Shown: one piece after another, positions 34,975 to 43,769 of the stretch | Position numbering within the stretch: position 1 is the stretch's first letter | How the letters are laid out: every line of letters begins with the position of its first letter | Source: CAWBCR01 sp963787375 | GTDB lineage: Bacteria; Chloroflexota; Anaerolineae; Aggregatilineales; UBA3940 | Reading direction: 5' to 3' | DNA length: 64,000 nt | Assembly: GCA_963787375.1 (NCBI GenBank) | Contig: CAWBCR010000017.1 | Coordinates: 675,309 to 739,308, forward strand | Translations under genes and position numbers: made by a program | Notes under the pieces: model-generated | What the model was told of the DNA's origin: nothing | The model's input: only the letters and a program-made list of their open reading frames with translations | The model's database searches: none

Positions 34975-35924
34975 ACGCCCGTCTCCGTTCGCATGCTGTT
35001 AACAAGGTAGGGGATGATCAGCACCGCCACCGTCACCAGCATGAAGATGCCAATGGCCGCCCCCTGTCCGTAGTTTTGCCCGTCGAACGTGGTGCGCCAC
35101 ATGTACACGCCGGGCACATCCAGCGCGATGCTGTTCTGGCTGATGGCCACGATCAGGTCGAAGATCTTCAGCGAGATGTGCCCCAGGATGATCACCGCGC
35201 TCAGCGTCACCGGGCGCAGCAGCGGCAGGATCACGTAGCGATAGATCTGGAACTCGCTCGCCCCATCGACCCGCGCGGCTTCCCGCAGGTCCTCGGAGAT
35301 GCTGCGCAGCCCGCCCAGGTACAATGCCATCGTGAAGCCCGACATCTGCCACACCGCCGGGATCGCGACGAACGCGATGCCCCACGGCGGCGGTGTCAGG
35401 TGCCAGCGGCTGATCAAAAAGTCGAGCCCCAGGCTTTGAAAGATCAGATTGATGCCGCTGATCCGTGTGCCCGTTGCCGAGTTCATCAGCCAGCGCCAGA
35501 TCACACCGGTCACGATGAACGAGATCGCCATCGGGAACAGGAAGATGCTGCGGAACAGGTTCTCGCCCTTGATGTGCTGGTCGAGCAGAATCGCCAGCAT
35601 CAGGCCAATCAGCAGGCTGAAGATCAGGAACAGCACCGTGAAGATGGCCGTATTCCGCACGTCGATGCCAAAGCGCCGGTCGTGCAGCAGTTCCGCATAC
35701 TGCCTCAGCCCCGCGAACGTGTAATCGGGCATCATCCCCGTCCAGTTGGACAGCGAAACGCGGACCGACCAGCCGATGAACCCGTACACGAAGATCGCAA
35801 TCGCCACGATGGATGGCGAAACCAGCGCAATGCCGATCAGCCGGTCCCGGTTCATCTGCAACCATTTCAGGGGTGGCTGGGTCTTCACGGATTCCCTGAC
35901 GGCCGGCACTTGTGAGGCGCTCAT
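34971..35924 (-). CDS. Carbohydrate ABC permease, MalF/FrlN-type
   Basis: 317 aa with six membrane helices. The EAA loop is EAARVDGASEFQIYRYVILPLLRPVT. It forms the importer with the MalG-type permease and the frameshifted binding protein upstream. Confidence 0.9.
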   Translation of the reverse strand: MSASQVPAVRESVKTQPPLKWLQMNRDRLIGIALVSPSIVAIAIFVYGFIGWSVRVSLSNWTGMMPDYTFAGLRQYAELLHDRRFGIDVRNTAIFTVLFLIFSLLIGLMLAILLDQHIKGENLFRSIFLFPMAISFIVTGVIWRWLMNSATGTRISGINLIFQSLGLDFLISRWHLTPPPWGIAFVAIPAVWQMSGFTMALYLGGLRSISEDLREAARVDGASEFQIYRYVILPLLRPVTLSAVIILGHISLKIFDLIVAISQNSIALDVPGVYMWRTTFDGQNYGQGAAIGIFMLVTVAVLIIPYLVNSMRTETGV

Positions 35925-36080
35925 GGAATTCCCCCAGGAATGAGGATCGGATTAGGCCTATTCTACAGGATGCCCGCCCTAACACCAATCAAGGCAACCA
36001 GGCGGATTGATTGCATAGGGGGCGAGCCGCAGCCAGCTTCTGTCTTCCCCTTGCACGAGCACTCCGGGCCGGAATAGACA

Positions 36081-36108
36081 GAGGGGCGGATGAATTAATC
36101 CGCCCCTC
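36081..36108 (-). terminator. Stem-loop between binding-protein and permease genes
   Basis: A perfect 11-bp stem GAGGGGCGGAT/ATCCGCCCCTC (36081-36091 with 36098-36108) lies 25 bases after the binding-protein stop on the minus strand, without a T run. It probably stabilises the upstream mRNA or causes partial termination. The rest of the 35925-36132 gap shows nothing else. Confidence 0.6.
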
Positions 36109-36132
36109 ATACCTATCTATGGATGTAATCCC

Positions 36133-37432
36133 TTATTGGTTGGGATAAGCCGCCGCCGCAGCCACCAGCGCGGACTGGAAGGCCGCCACATCGCGGTCAG
36201 TCAGGAACAGGCCGAGCGCTGTGTTGATCTCGTTCTTCCAGGTGTCGTTGGCGACCACACCGTGGGTCAGGCTGCCGACCACACGATCGGTCTTCCAGTC
36301 GGCTATCGCCGTCTGCAGATACGCATTGAACAGCGACGGATCGCAGTCGGTGCGAGAGCAGATCGAGCCCTTGACCGGGTTGAAGGCTTCCTGCCCGGCC
36401 CTGGAGCCGGCGATGGTCAGCCACGCCATAGCGCCGTCGGGATGCGGGGCACCCTTGGCCAGCGTGAAGCTGTCGCTCAGGAATGAGAACACGCCTTTCG
36501 TCCCCGGAGGCGACGCCCAGCCGTAGTCCGTGCCGGGGACCAGGCCCAGGTTTCCGCCGGCGGTATCGCCGGAGAAGTAGCCATCCGCCCAGTCGCCCAT
36601 GATGTTGAAGGCCGCATCGCCATTCGCGACAAGCTGCGAGGCATCCTGCCAGGTCAGCGAAGCCGCGTCAGCGTTGACGTGGTCCAGCACCTTCGAGTAG
36701 ACGTCCAGAGCGGAGGTCACGTCGGCGCCGCTCCAGTCATTGCTGCCGTCCCACAGGGCCATGTAACCATCGGGGCCCAGCTCGCCCAGCATCACGACTT
36801 CCATCAGGTGCATGGCCGTCCAGGCCTCGCCCATGCTCAGGCAGATCTTGCCCTTTGCCTCGATGGCATCGCAAGCGGTGAAGAACTCATCCCAGGTGGT
36901 GGGGACACTCACGCCGGCGTCGGCCAGCACGGCGGGGTTGTACCACAGCACGTTGGCGCGGTGGATGTTCACCGGCACCGAGTAGATGTTGCCATCCTTC
37001 GAGATGAGCGGGAGGAGCGTGTCGGGCAGGACGGCTGTCAGGCCGTTGGCGTCGAAGAAATCGTTCAGGGGCTCAATCTGGCCGGCTGCCACGTACGTGC
37101 CGATGATTTCCTGACCGGCGTGCGCCTGCCAGGAGTTCCGGCGGGTCGCCCGCCTGGAGGCGGCTGGCCAGAACCGCGCGGGCATTCGTGCCAGCGCCAC
37201 CGGCCACGGCAGCGTTGATGAACGTGATGTTCGGATACTGGGCATCAAAGACCTTCATCATGGCTTCCAGGCCTGCAGCTTCGCCGCCGCCCGTCCACCA
37301 CGAGAAGACCTCGACTTCGCTCGTCGCAGCCGTTGGAGCGGCGGCTTGTGGAGTTGGGGTCGCCGGAGCGCAGGCTGCGAGAACCACAGCAGCCAGTAGT
37401 AGCGCGAGAACCAGCAGCACTTTCTTATTCAT
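36133..37432 (-). pseudogene. Sugar-binding lipoprotein, one frameshift
   Basis: About 432 aa across one frame change. It starts MNKKVLLVLALLLAAVVLAAC (signal peptide and lipobox), continues to VLASRLQAGDPP near 37140, then SWQAHAGQEIIGTYVAAGQIEPLNDFF runs in another frame to 36133 with the family-typical DAAFNIMGDWADGYF and AMAWLTIAGSRAGQEAFN. Removing one G from the GG at about 37135-37137 restores the frame. It is the binding protein for the MalF/MalG-type permeases. The rest is intact, so sequencing error is a real option. Confidence 0.85.
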
Positions 37433-37597
37433 TTCTTCTCCTCACAAACGTGAAATAGGGTCGTACAACGTGTGCCAGTACGTTCTTGGGGATACAAACA
37501 GCTATCGTCTGGTGCCTCCTTGATACACCGGTTAAGGGGACCCGTCGGATGGGGATAGCGTGGCACGAACGCGCAAAACATACCGCTTACATGATCC

Positions 37598-37626
37598 ATA
37601 CTAACCCAGATTCTTATCTTAGTCAA
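37598..37626 (-). promoter_or_regulatory. Promoter of sugar-binding protein operon
   Basis: On the minus strand TTGACT (37626-37621), 17 bases, TAGTAT (37603-37598), about 165 bases upstream of the binding-protein start. Confidence 0.6.
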
Positions 37627-37633
37627 TAATATT

Positions 37634-37647
37634 TGGTAGCGCTCCCA
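37634..37647. promoter_or_regulatory. LacI-family-type operator
   Basis: TGGTAGCGCTCCCA is a palindrome with one mismatched pair around a central CGCT/AGCG, the form of LacI/CcpA-class operators. It ends 8 bases before the -35 of the sugar-transport promoter. No LacI-type regulator is encoded in the window. Confidence 0.5.
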
Positions 37648-37784
37648 GAATGCGCTGGCGGCGGGCTGTCAGCTAGAAGTCCCTCTGTTCGGCATTCAGG
37701 TGGTCGAGCAGCACGTGGCGCTGGAGAGCTTCGCCGCGCCTGAGGCAGAGGCGCACGGGCTGTGATGCAGGCGCAGGTATCATG

Positions 37785-37813
37785 TTGTTTGCTGGCCATA
37801 GGCGGCTTATAAT
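37785..37813 (+). promoter_or_regulatory. Promoter of sulfotransferase gene
   Basis: TTGTTT (37785-37790), 17 bases, TATAAT (37808-37813), about 120 bases upstream of the start. Between 37650 and 37761 an open frame ending ...VEQHVALESFAAPEAEAHGL could be a decayed gene end but was not identified. Confidence 0.55.
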
Positions 37814-37933
37814 CTCCCGCGTTGCATAGGCGGCAGCCGGGTGTCTGTGCCATGCGGGCTTCCCGCGGGCGCTGTGCCGCAGGTGCCGAGTCCCTTTCCC
37901 CCGGCCTCACGCGAGCGTAGACAGGTACATAAT

Positions 37934-38800
37934 ATGAAGATTATCACCGGCATGCATCGCAGCGGCACTTCTATGATCTCCAACATGCTCTATGAGCTGG
38001 GGGCTCATTTCGGTGCCAAAGAGCTGCTGCTGGAAAGCGACCGCTGGAACGAGCGCGGCTACTTCGAGAACCAGGAAGTCTTCATCCTGAATGATTACAT
38101 CCTGATGGGTGACCTCGCGCCGGTCTATCTGTACCGCACCACGCCCCCCGACGACCGCGGCCCGCTGCTCAACTTCATTATGAACATCGTGCTGCTGCGC
38201 TACATCCCGATAGGCCTCACAGGTGGCAGGTACATCCACCGGCGTGCCCAGCGCAAGGCGGCTCAGATCCGCCGGCTGGATGCGAAATACCGCAGCATGT
38301 ACATCAAAGACCCGCGCTTCTCGCTGCTCATTGGGGATTGGGCGCGTATCGGTGAGGTGGACCGGGTGCTGTATTGCTATCGCCATCCGGTTGAGGTCGC
38401 CCAGTCGGTCAAACGTCGCAACGGGACGCCCGATTGGCTGGCCTATTTTCTGTGGTCAACTCACGTATCGCAGTTTCTGGCAAGCGGTCGCGGTGTCCCT
38501 ACGGTTATCGTGAATTTCAACAACTTCTTCGATGAGACTGAGCGCCACAACGAGATGAAGCGGCTGTTCAATTACCTGGGCCTCTCGTATACCAGAGAAC
38601 ACGCCCAGGCGGTGCTCGACAACGTTCTCGACAACCGCCTGCACAAAAATCTGCATGCCGGTCAGCCGCTGCCTGAATCGGTGGATGCGCTTTTCCGTAA
38701 GCTCAATCGCTATCACGCCGCTCACGCCGACCTGACGCCGCTTGAGCCGCTTGACGAGCCGGCTGAGATGGCTCGGTCTGAGGTGGGTGGGGCCTCTTGA
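37934..38800 (+). CDS. Sulfotransferase-family protein
   Basis: 288 aa from the ATG at 37934. The PAPS-binding loop is TGMHRSGTSMISNML (6-20), followed by ERGYFEN, YIKDPRFSLLIGDW and YRHPVEVAQSVKRRNG (3'-phosphate site). It should transfer a sulfuryl group to a glycan, lipid or small molecule; the acceptor is unknown. It is cytosolic. Insertion sequences begin 18 bases after its stop, so any downstream partner genes have been separated. Confidence 0.8.
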   Translation: MKIITGMHRSGTSMISNMLYELGAHFGAKELLLESDRWNERGYFENQEVFILNDYILMGDLAPVYLYRTTPPDDRGPLLNFIMNIVLLRYIPIGLTGGRYIHRRAQRKAAQIRRLDAKYRSMYIKDPRFSLLIGDWARIGEVDRVLYCYRHPVEVAQSVKRRNGTPDWLAYFLWSTHVSQFLASGRGVPTVIVNFNNFFDETERHNEMKRLFNYLGLSYTREHAQAVLDNVLDNRLHKNLHAGQPLPESVDALFRKLNRYHAAHADLTPLEPLDEPAEMARSEVGGAS

Positions 38801-38823
38801 TTCAGTTCCTCACTAGTATCGCA

Positions 38824-39459
38824 TCATGATGGATTTGACGGGTAAAGGGATTTCATCTTGTCGCGTGCATCAGAGATCGTGAACTGCCAATGAACGGTAG
38901 CCTGCCGGGCATTGCGATCCGCCTGCCAGGCGGCAATCTGCTGAGCGAGCTGCGCTGTCGATGGAATCCGGCCGCCAATGCATTGGCGCGAGAGAACGGA
39001 CCACTCGATTTCGACCATGTTCAACCAACTGGCGTGTTTGGGTGTGAAGTGAAACACCAGTTTGCGGGCGAGACGACGGGCCTCCGCCGGGGCAAAGGTC
39101 GCATACAGAGAGGCCAGGCTATGGGTGTTCAGGTTATCCAGCACGACCACAATCGTCTCGGCGTCCGGGAAATGCAGGTCGACCAGGGTTTTCATCTGGT
39201 GGGCAAAGTCCGGTATGGTTCGTTGACGGGTGACCGTCACCTGCCGCCAGCCACGGGCCGGTTGGAAGACCATAAACAGATTGCAGGTGCCCCTCCGCCG
39301 ATATTCATAGTCGTAGCGCTGGGGTTGCCCAGGCTGGGCTGGCAGCGGCTGACGGACTTCCTCCACCAATTGGTACGGACACTCATCCAGGCAGACGACC
39401 GGGTGGGCCGGGTCATATGGTCGGGCGTACAGGTCCAGCACATCCTCCATCCGCCACAC
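38824..39459 (-). CDS. IS630 transposase, C-terminal DDE part (element A)
   Basis: About 211 aa in the track, open further upstream in the same frame to the shift site. The DDE domain shows VVCLDECPYQLV, TIVVVLDNLNTHS and FHFTPKHASWLNMVEIEWSVLSRQ, the IS630 catalytic pattern. It must be joined to the N-terminal part by a -1 frame change. Confidence 0.85.
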   Translation of the reverse strand: MWRMEDVLDLYARPYDPAHPVVCLDECPYQLVEEVRQPLPAQPGQPQRYDYEYRRRGTCNLFMVFQPARGWRQVTVTRQRTIPDFAHQMKTLVDLHFPDAETIVVVLDNLNTHSLASLYATFAPAEARRLARKLVFHFTPKHASWLNMVEIEWSVLSRQCIGGRIPSTAQLAQQIAAWQADRNARQATVHWQFTISDARDKMKSLYPSNPS

Positions 39460-39470
39460 GAATTCAGCAT

Positions 39471-39938
39471 CTACTCGGGGAATGCACCACTGCTGTTTGC
39501 GCCAGGGCTTGACGTCGCTTTTTTCAAAACCTGTCGCACCGTTTCGCCCGATATCTCATCCACCACCCCGGCTTCGACCAGGCGACCGGCCAGCAGACGC
39601 AGCGTCCAGCGTTTTCGTCCGGATGGCGGGTCACTACAGGCCAGCGCAATCAGGTATGCCTGCTGGCTGCCATCCAGCTTAGGTTGTCTGCCGGGCCGTG
39701 GTCGGTCGTTCAACGCAACCTGCAGCCCTTCCTCAACGAACTTCTGCCGGGTGCGCTCGACCGTTCGGACGCCCACTTTCAAGGCATCCGCAATCGCTGC
39801 ATCAGGCCTGTCTTCCGCCGCCAGCAGCAGGATGCGCGCACGATTGATCTTCCGGGCTGACGCTTTGCCGCGGCTGACCAATTTCATCAACTCACGCTGT
39901 TCGCTCTCAGCCAGATCGACGACATATTTCTTGGGCAT
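39471..39938 (-). CDS. IS630 transposase, N-terminal HTH part (element A)
   Basis: 155 aa. The helix-turn-helix region is KINRARILLLAAEDRPDAAIADALKVGVRTVERTRQKFVEEG. Near its end, QVLKKATSSPG would become QVLKKSDVKPWRKQQWCIPRVDAEFVWRME after a -1 shift on the A6 run (39519-39524, T on the plus strand), which joins it to the DDE part. Such shifts are common in IS elements. Confidence 0.85.
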   Translation of the reverse strand: MPKKYVVDLAESEQRELMKLVSRGKASARKINRARILLLAAEDRPDAAIADALKVGVRTVERTRQKFVEEGLQVALNDRPRPGRQPKLDGSQQAYLIALACSDPPSGRKRWTLRLLAGRLVEAGVVDEISGETVRQVLKKATSSPGANSSGAFPE

Positions 39939-40010
39939 CGTTTCTCTCCCTTCTCCTATGAAGCCGGAGAGATTATACCCGCCGTATTCATCATGTTAAA
40001 GTACTAAGTA

Positions 40011-41117
40011 CAAGCAAATAAGTTTCGCCGGGTGTATAGTGGGTGCGGAGGTGAGAAATGAAAGCACTGGGACTTCCACCCCAAACACCCGAACATATCA
40101 AGGACTTGGATGAATTGTATCACGGCACGAAAGATGTGCGGCTCCGGACGCGAGCCCAGATGATGCTGCTGGCGGCTGAAAAGGGATGACCGCCCCAGAG
40201 ATCGCATCGGTAGTGCGAAAAGATGAACAGACGGTGCGTCGCTGGATGAAGCGCTATTTGGCAGAAGGGGTGGAGGGTCTGAAAGATGCGCCTCGGCCCG
40301 GTGCACCCGCCAAGGTAACCGATGCCTACGATGAGAAGCTGTTAAGTGCGGTTCGCCGGCGACCACGAAGTCTGGAATTGGCATATTCGACCTGGACCTT
40401 GCAGCGATTAGCTGACTATATGGCCGAAGAGACCGGTATCCGGGTAGAGCCGGAAACGGTGCGGTTGCACCTGGCCAAACACGAGATCGTGCTCAGTCGT
40501 CCGCAGCATAAGATCAGCAGCCCCGATCCGGAGTATGAGGTCAAAAAAAGACGGTCGAAGAGACACGTGACGGGCTGAAGGCAGGCGATGTGTTCTACTA
40601 TGCGGATGAATTCAACGTGAGTTGGTTTCCCACCCTCCAGGCGATGTGGAGCCCCAAGGGCCAGCAGGTCATGATCCGAACGCCTGGACAGCCAACCAGG
40701 CACTACGGGATCGGGGCGGTGAACTACTACACGGGAGAGATGGAAGTGATCTTTCGTCGCCGCAAGCGCCGCAAAGAGATCGCTGAACTGCTGCAACGGT
40801 TGGTCGACAAGCACCCAACCGGAACTGTTTTCGTGGCCTGGGATAACGCCAGTTCGCACGAAGATGATGAGGTGGAGGAAGTGGTCCGTGCCGCAGCCGG
40901 ACGGTTGGTACTTCTGTATCTGCCAACCTACAGCCCGTGGTTGAATCCCATCGAGCACCTGTGGCGGCAGTTCCGTCGTGATGTTACCCATTGTGAGTTG
41001 TTTGAATCGGTCAAGGCACTTCTGGCCGCTGCTCAGATGTTCTTTGATCTCTGTAACGAGACACCCGACACGGTGCTTTCCATTATCGGGTCCCATCCGG
41101 TATGACTTGTTTGAATG
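40011..41117 (+). mobile_element. IS630-family element B
   Basis: 1107 bp between TA dinucleotides 40009-40010 and 41118-41119. The terminal inverted repeats are CAAGCAAATAAGTTTCGCCG and CATTCAAACAAGTCATACCG. Only TACTAAGTA separates it from element A. It encodes an IS630 transposase distributed over three frames. Confidence 0.85.
40058..41105 (+). pseudogene. IS630 transposase of element B, two frame changes
   Basis: N-terminal part MKALGLPPQ...MLLAAEKG ends at the TGA near 40189; MTAPEIASVVRKDEQTVRRWMKRYLAEG (HTH) continues in the -1 frame from 40186, and after KK near 40545 the DDE part TVEETRDGLKAGDVFYYADEFNVSW...VFVAWDNASSHEDDEVEEVV...LPTYSPWLNPIEHLWRQ runs in the next -1 frame to 41105. 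The first site is GAAAAGGGATGA, an A_AAG_GGA slippery heptamer; the second is an A7 run. Either programmed slippage or decay is possible. Confidence 0.75.
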
Positions 41118-41173
41118 TACTTAGGGCCTTATGCTAGATCGACTTGAATAACGAGGAATTCTCCTTGTAGGGT

Positions 41174-42142
41174 TTGGGAAGTCCAATTCACAAACGCCTG
41201 CAAGGAGACACCCAAATGATAGAAGATTTCGATGATTTTTGCCTGTACATGTACGTCATCGTCGATGATATCTGGGAAGAGATTACACCGCTGTTCAAGC
41301 GGCCTGGCCCGGAGCCGGCGTGCAGCGACAGCGAACTGCTGACGATGGCGCTGGTCGGCGAATGTCGCGGTTGGGATCTGGAGACTGAGTTGTTGAGCCA
41401 TTGGCAAGAACATCGCGACCTGTTTCCGGTTATCCCGTCGCAAAGCCGGTTCAATCGGCGGAGACGGTTCTTACATCGCGCGTTCAACCAGATCCGCCAG
41501 GTTGTCCTGGAACTGCTGGACCTGAGCCGTGACCCGCAGGGGGCGATTGATAGCCTGCCCATTCCGGTTGTACAGTTTCACCTGGTCCCCTCTTCGACCG
41601 GGGACTGGAAAGCCTATGGAGCTGCCTTTGGCAAGGTGCCGAGCAAGAACGATATGACGATCTTTGGCTACAAGCTGCATTTGCTCATCAGCCTGAATGG
41701 CACCATTCTCGACTTTGAACTGGCTCCGGCTAACGCGACAGACCTGGAAGCGGGTCTTGATATCCTGAGTAACCATACCGACCTGACCGTTCTGGGCGAC
41801 AAAGCCTACATCAGTGAGTGGGCAGCCGACAATCTGCGAACCTTCAATCGCATTGAGTTGCTGACCTTACCCAGACAGAACCAGAAACAGCCAGTTTCAG
41901 CCAGGTTTCGGCGTTTGTTCAACAGCATCCGGCAAATCATCGAGACGGTTAATGGCCAACTGGCTGAGCAGTTCAACATTGAGCACAATCACGCTCATTC
42001 CTTTCTGGGGTTGGTCACTCGCCTGTACACCAAACTAACTGCTCACACGTTATGTATCTACATCAATCGTTTACTCGGACGGCCGGACCCTCTACAAGTC
42101 AACTACTACCGGCTGAAAGCCGGTAGCTTGGGACGCGAGTGA
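41174..42142 (+). CDS. IS982-family transposase, 3' end replaced by insertion
   Basis: 322 aa. DDE transposase of IS982 type: SDSELLTMALVGECRGWDLETELLSHW, FGYKLHLLISLNGTILDFELAPANATD, VLGDKAYISEW and IIETVNGQLAEQFNIEHNHAHS. The native C-terminus was DPLQVKSLAFPI followed by a TAG inside the right inverted repeat; the IS200/IS605 insertion after DPLQV replaced it with NYYRLKAGSLGRE. All catalytic residues lie before the insertion. Confidence 0.88.
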   Translation: MGSPIHKRLQGDTQMIEDFDDFCLYMYVIVDDIWEEITPLFKRPGPEPACSDSELLTMALVGECRGWDLETELLSHWQEHRDLFPVIPSQSRFNRRRRFLHRAFNQIRQVVLELLDLSRDPQGAIDSLPIPVVQFHLVPSSTGDWKAYGAAFGKVPSKNDMTIFGYKLHLLISLNGTILDFELAPANATDLEAGLDILSNHTDLTVLGDKAYISEWAADNLRTFNRIELLTLPRQNQKQPVSARFRRLFNSIRQIIETVNGQLAEQFNIEHNHAHSFLGLVTRLYTKLTAHTLCIYINRLLGRPDPLQVNYYRLKAGSLGRE

Positions 42143-42674
42143 AACTCGCCTAAAGCTCACCGATATTGAAGCCGTCATCCTCCACAGGAGGCTCTTGGCC
42201 TTGGGTCTCAATGTATTGCTTGATGATTTCGTCGGTCACGTTGCCCGAACTGGCGGCAAAGTAGCCACGTGCCCACAGGTGCCGCCCCCAGAATTGACGG
42301 CTCAATTCGCCGAATTCTTCCAGCATTTTCCGGCTACTGCGCCCTTTGATACGCTGCATCAGGTCACTAACCGACACATGAGGTGGCACCGACACCAGCA
42401 GGTGGACATGGTCCACGGCTGTGTGCCCGCTCAGGATGTACACCTCCAGCGTAGCGCAGGTCTGTCGCACCACCTCGCGCAGTCGTCCGGCTATCTCACC
42501 TCTCAGCACAGGCTTACGATACTTCGTGATCCACACCAGATGGTATTTCAGGTCATAGACAGCGTGGGATGTCTTTCGATAGCTCATGCTCACATTGTAC
42601 GACGGACAGTCCGGTGTTGAAAACGGCCTGCCTGAAAGGCAGGGGTTTGTACCCTATTTACAGACAATCAAGTC
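42095..42674 (-). mobile_element. IS200/IS605-type element inside IS982
   Basis: About 574 bp between two CAAGTC copies (42095-42100 and 42669-42674), so the exact junction is ambiguous by six bases. Subterminal hairpins are present near both ends: CTACCGGCT/AGCCGGTAG at about 42106-42128 and CCTGCCT/AGGCAGG at about 42630-42646, as used by Y1 transposases on single-stranded DNA. It carries tnpA only, with no tnpB. Confidence 0.82.
42150..42593 (-). CDS. tnpA: IS200/IS605 transposase TnpA (Y1 HUH)
   Basis: 147 aa. It has HLVWITKYRKPVL, the HUH motif VDHVHLLVSVPP and the C-terminal helix with catalytic Tyr (VTDEIIKQYIETQ). Full length for the family (about 130-155 aa). It nicks and joins single-stranded DNA to move the element. 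Confidence 0.92.
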   Translation of the reverse strand: MSMSYRKTSHAVYDLKYHLVWITKYRKPVLRGEIAGRLREVVRQTCATLEVYILSGHTAVDHVHLLVSVPPHVSVSDLMQRIKGRSSRKMLEEFGELSRQFWGRHLWARGYFAASSGNVTDEIIKQYIETQGQEPPVEDDGFNIGEL

Positions 42675-42744
42675 GCTGGCCTTTCCGATCTAGCATAAGG
42701 CCCCACTAATGTGCGGCAGCAGTCGCCAGATGAGATAGCCTCGT

Positions 42745-43712
42745 ATGGATAACCAGGTGCAGGCGGACAGTGCGGCCCGATGGAAGGAGCGGGTTGGCCT
42801 GGTGCTGCGGATTGTGATCAGCGGTGGGCTGCTGATCTGGGTGATCCTGCGCACCGACCCCCGTGAGATTATCGGCAATGTCGCGCAGGCCAACCTGGTC
42901 CTGATCCTGGTTGGCTTTGTCCTTTTCAGGTAGGGGTTGTGCTTCGAACCATTCGCTGGCAGATGATCCTCGAAGCCAACGGCATCACGCTGTCATTCGG
43001 CAGCCTGCTGAGGCTGAACTACAGCGGCATGTTCTTTAGCACGTTCCTGCCCACCGGCTTTGGCGGTGACGTGGTCCGCATGATTGAAGTTGGCCAGGGG
43101 GCGGAGGCCAGCGGCGCGACGTCTGCCGGCACCGTCGTGATGGACCGCCTGATCGGGCTGGTGGCGCTGTTCATGATCTGCGTGGCGGCGTTGCCCTTTG
43201 GCTATCGCTTCCTGTCCCACCGGACGGTGATCAGCATCGCAATTATCGCCGGCGGTGGGCTGCTGGCCATGCTGGTTCTGATGGAAGGCACGCTGGTCCG
43301 GCTGGCGCAGCCGCTGATCCGGCATCTGCCGTTTTCGAAACAAATCCTCATGGTGTCAGACGTGCTCACCGGCCTGAACCGCCGGGAGATGCTGTTGGTC
43401 CTGCTCATCTCGCTGGCTTACAGCGGCCTGATCGTCGCTATCCACTTCATCGTCAGCCGGGCCTACGGCATGGGCATCGGTTTCCGGTTCTTCGGCATCT
43501 TCACCCCGATTGTCGCCCTCTCGCTGATGATCCCGTCCATACAGGGCCTCGGCGTGCGGGAGAGCACCTACAGCTTTCTGCTCTCGCAGGTCGGCGTGGT
43601 GCTCGACACCGCCGTGTCTTTCTCGCTGACGATCTACGCCATCAACTTCGTTTCCGGCCTGCTTGGTGGCGTTGTGTATCTGATCTACGCGGTCCAGAAC
43701 GCATCTGCCTAG
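42745..43712 (+). pseudogene. Flippase-like (UPF0104) membrane protein, one frameshift
   Basis: About 322 aa across one frame change. MDNQVQADSAARWKERVGLVLRIVISGGLLIWVILRTDPREIIGNVAQANLVLILVGFVLFR ends at a TAG at 42931; the next frame reads GVVLRTIRWQMILEANGITLSF and continues with FLPTGFGGDVVRM, RLIGLVALFMI and IPSIQGLGVREST. The family (lysylphosphatidylglycerol synthase transmembrane region, AglD-like) has about eight helices and moves lipids or lipid-linked glycans. One base is missing near 42930. IS982 ends about 40 bases before the start, so the native promoter may be lost. Confidence 0.8.
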
Positions 43713-43769
43713 CCGGGCGCTGCCCGCTGCGGACCCGCCGCTTGCCGGGGTCAGCGCTCGCTGATCCGC

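Larger units (their letters stand above)
38819..40001 (-). mobile_element. IS630-family element A
   Basis: 1183 bp, flanked by TA dinucleotides (38817-38818 and 40002-40003) as expected for IS630/Tc1 insertion. The ends are imperfect inverted repeats (left ATCATGATGGATTTGACGGG, right AACATGATGAATACGGCGGG on the opposite strand). It encodes a two-frame transposase. Confidence 0.85.
41124..42703 (+). mobile_element. IS982-family element, interrupted by IS200/IS605
   Basis: The ends are perfect 18-bp inverted repeats GGGCCTTATGCTAGATCG (41124-41141 and 42686-42703). The total is 1580 bp; without the inner 574-bp element it is 1006 bp, the usual IS982 size. It begins only 6 bases after element B. 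No clear target duplication is seen. Confidence 0.88.
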
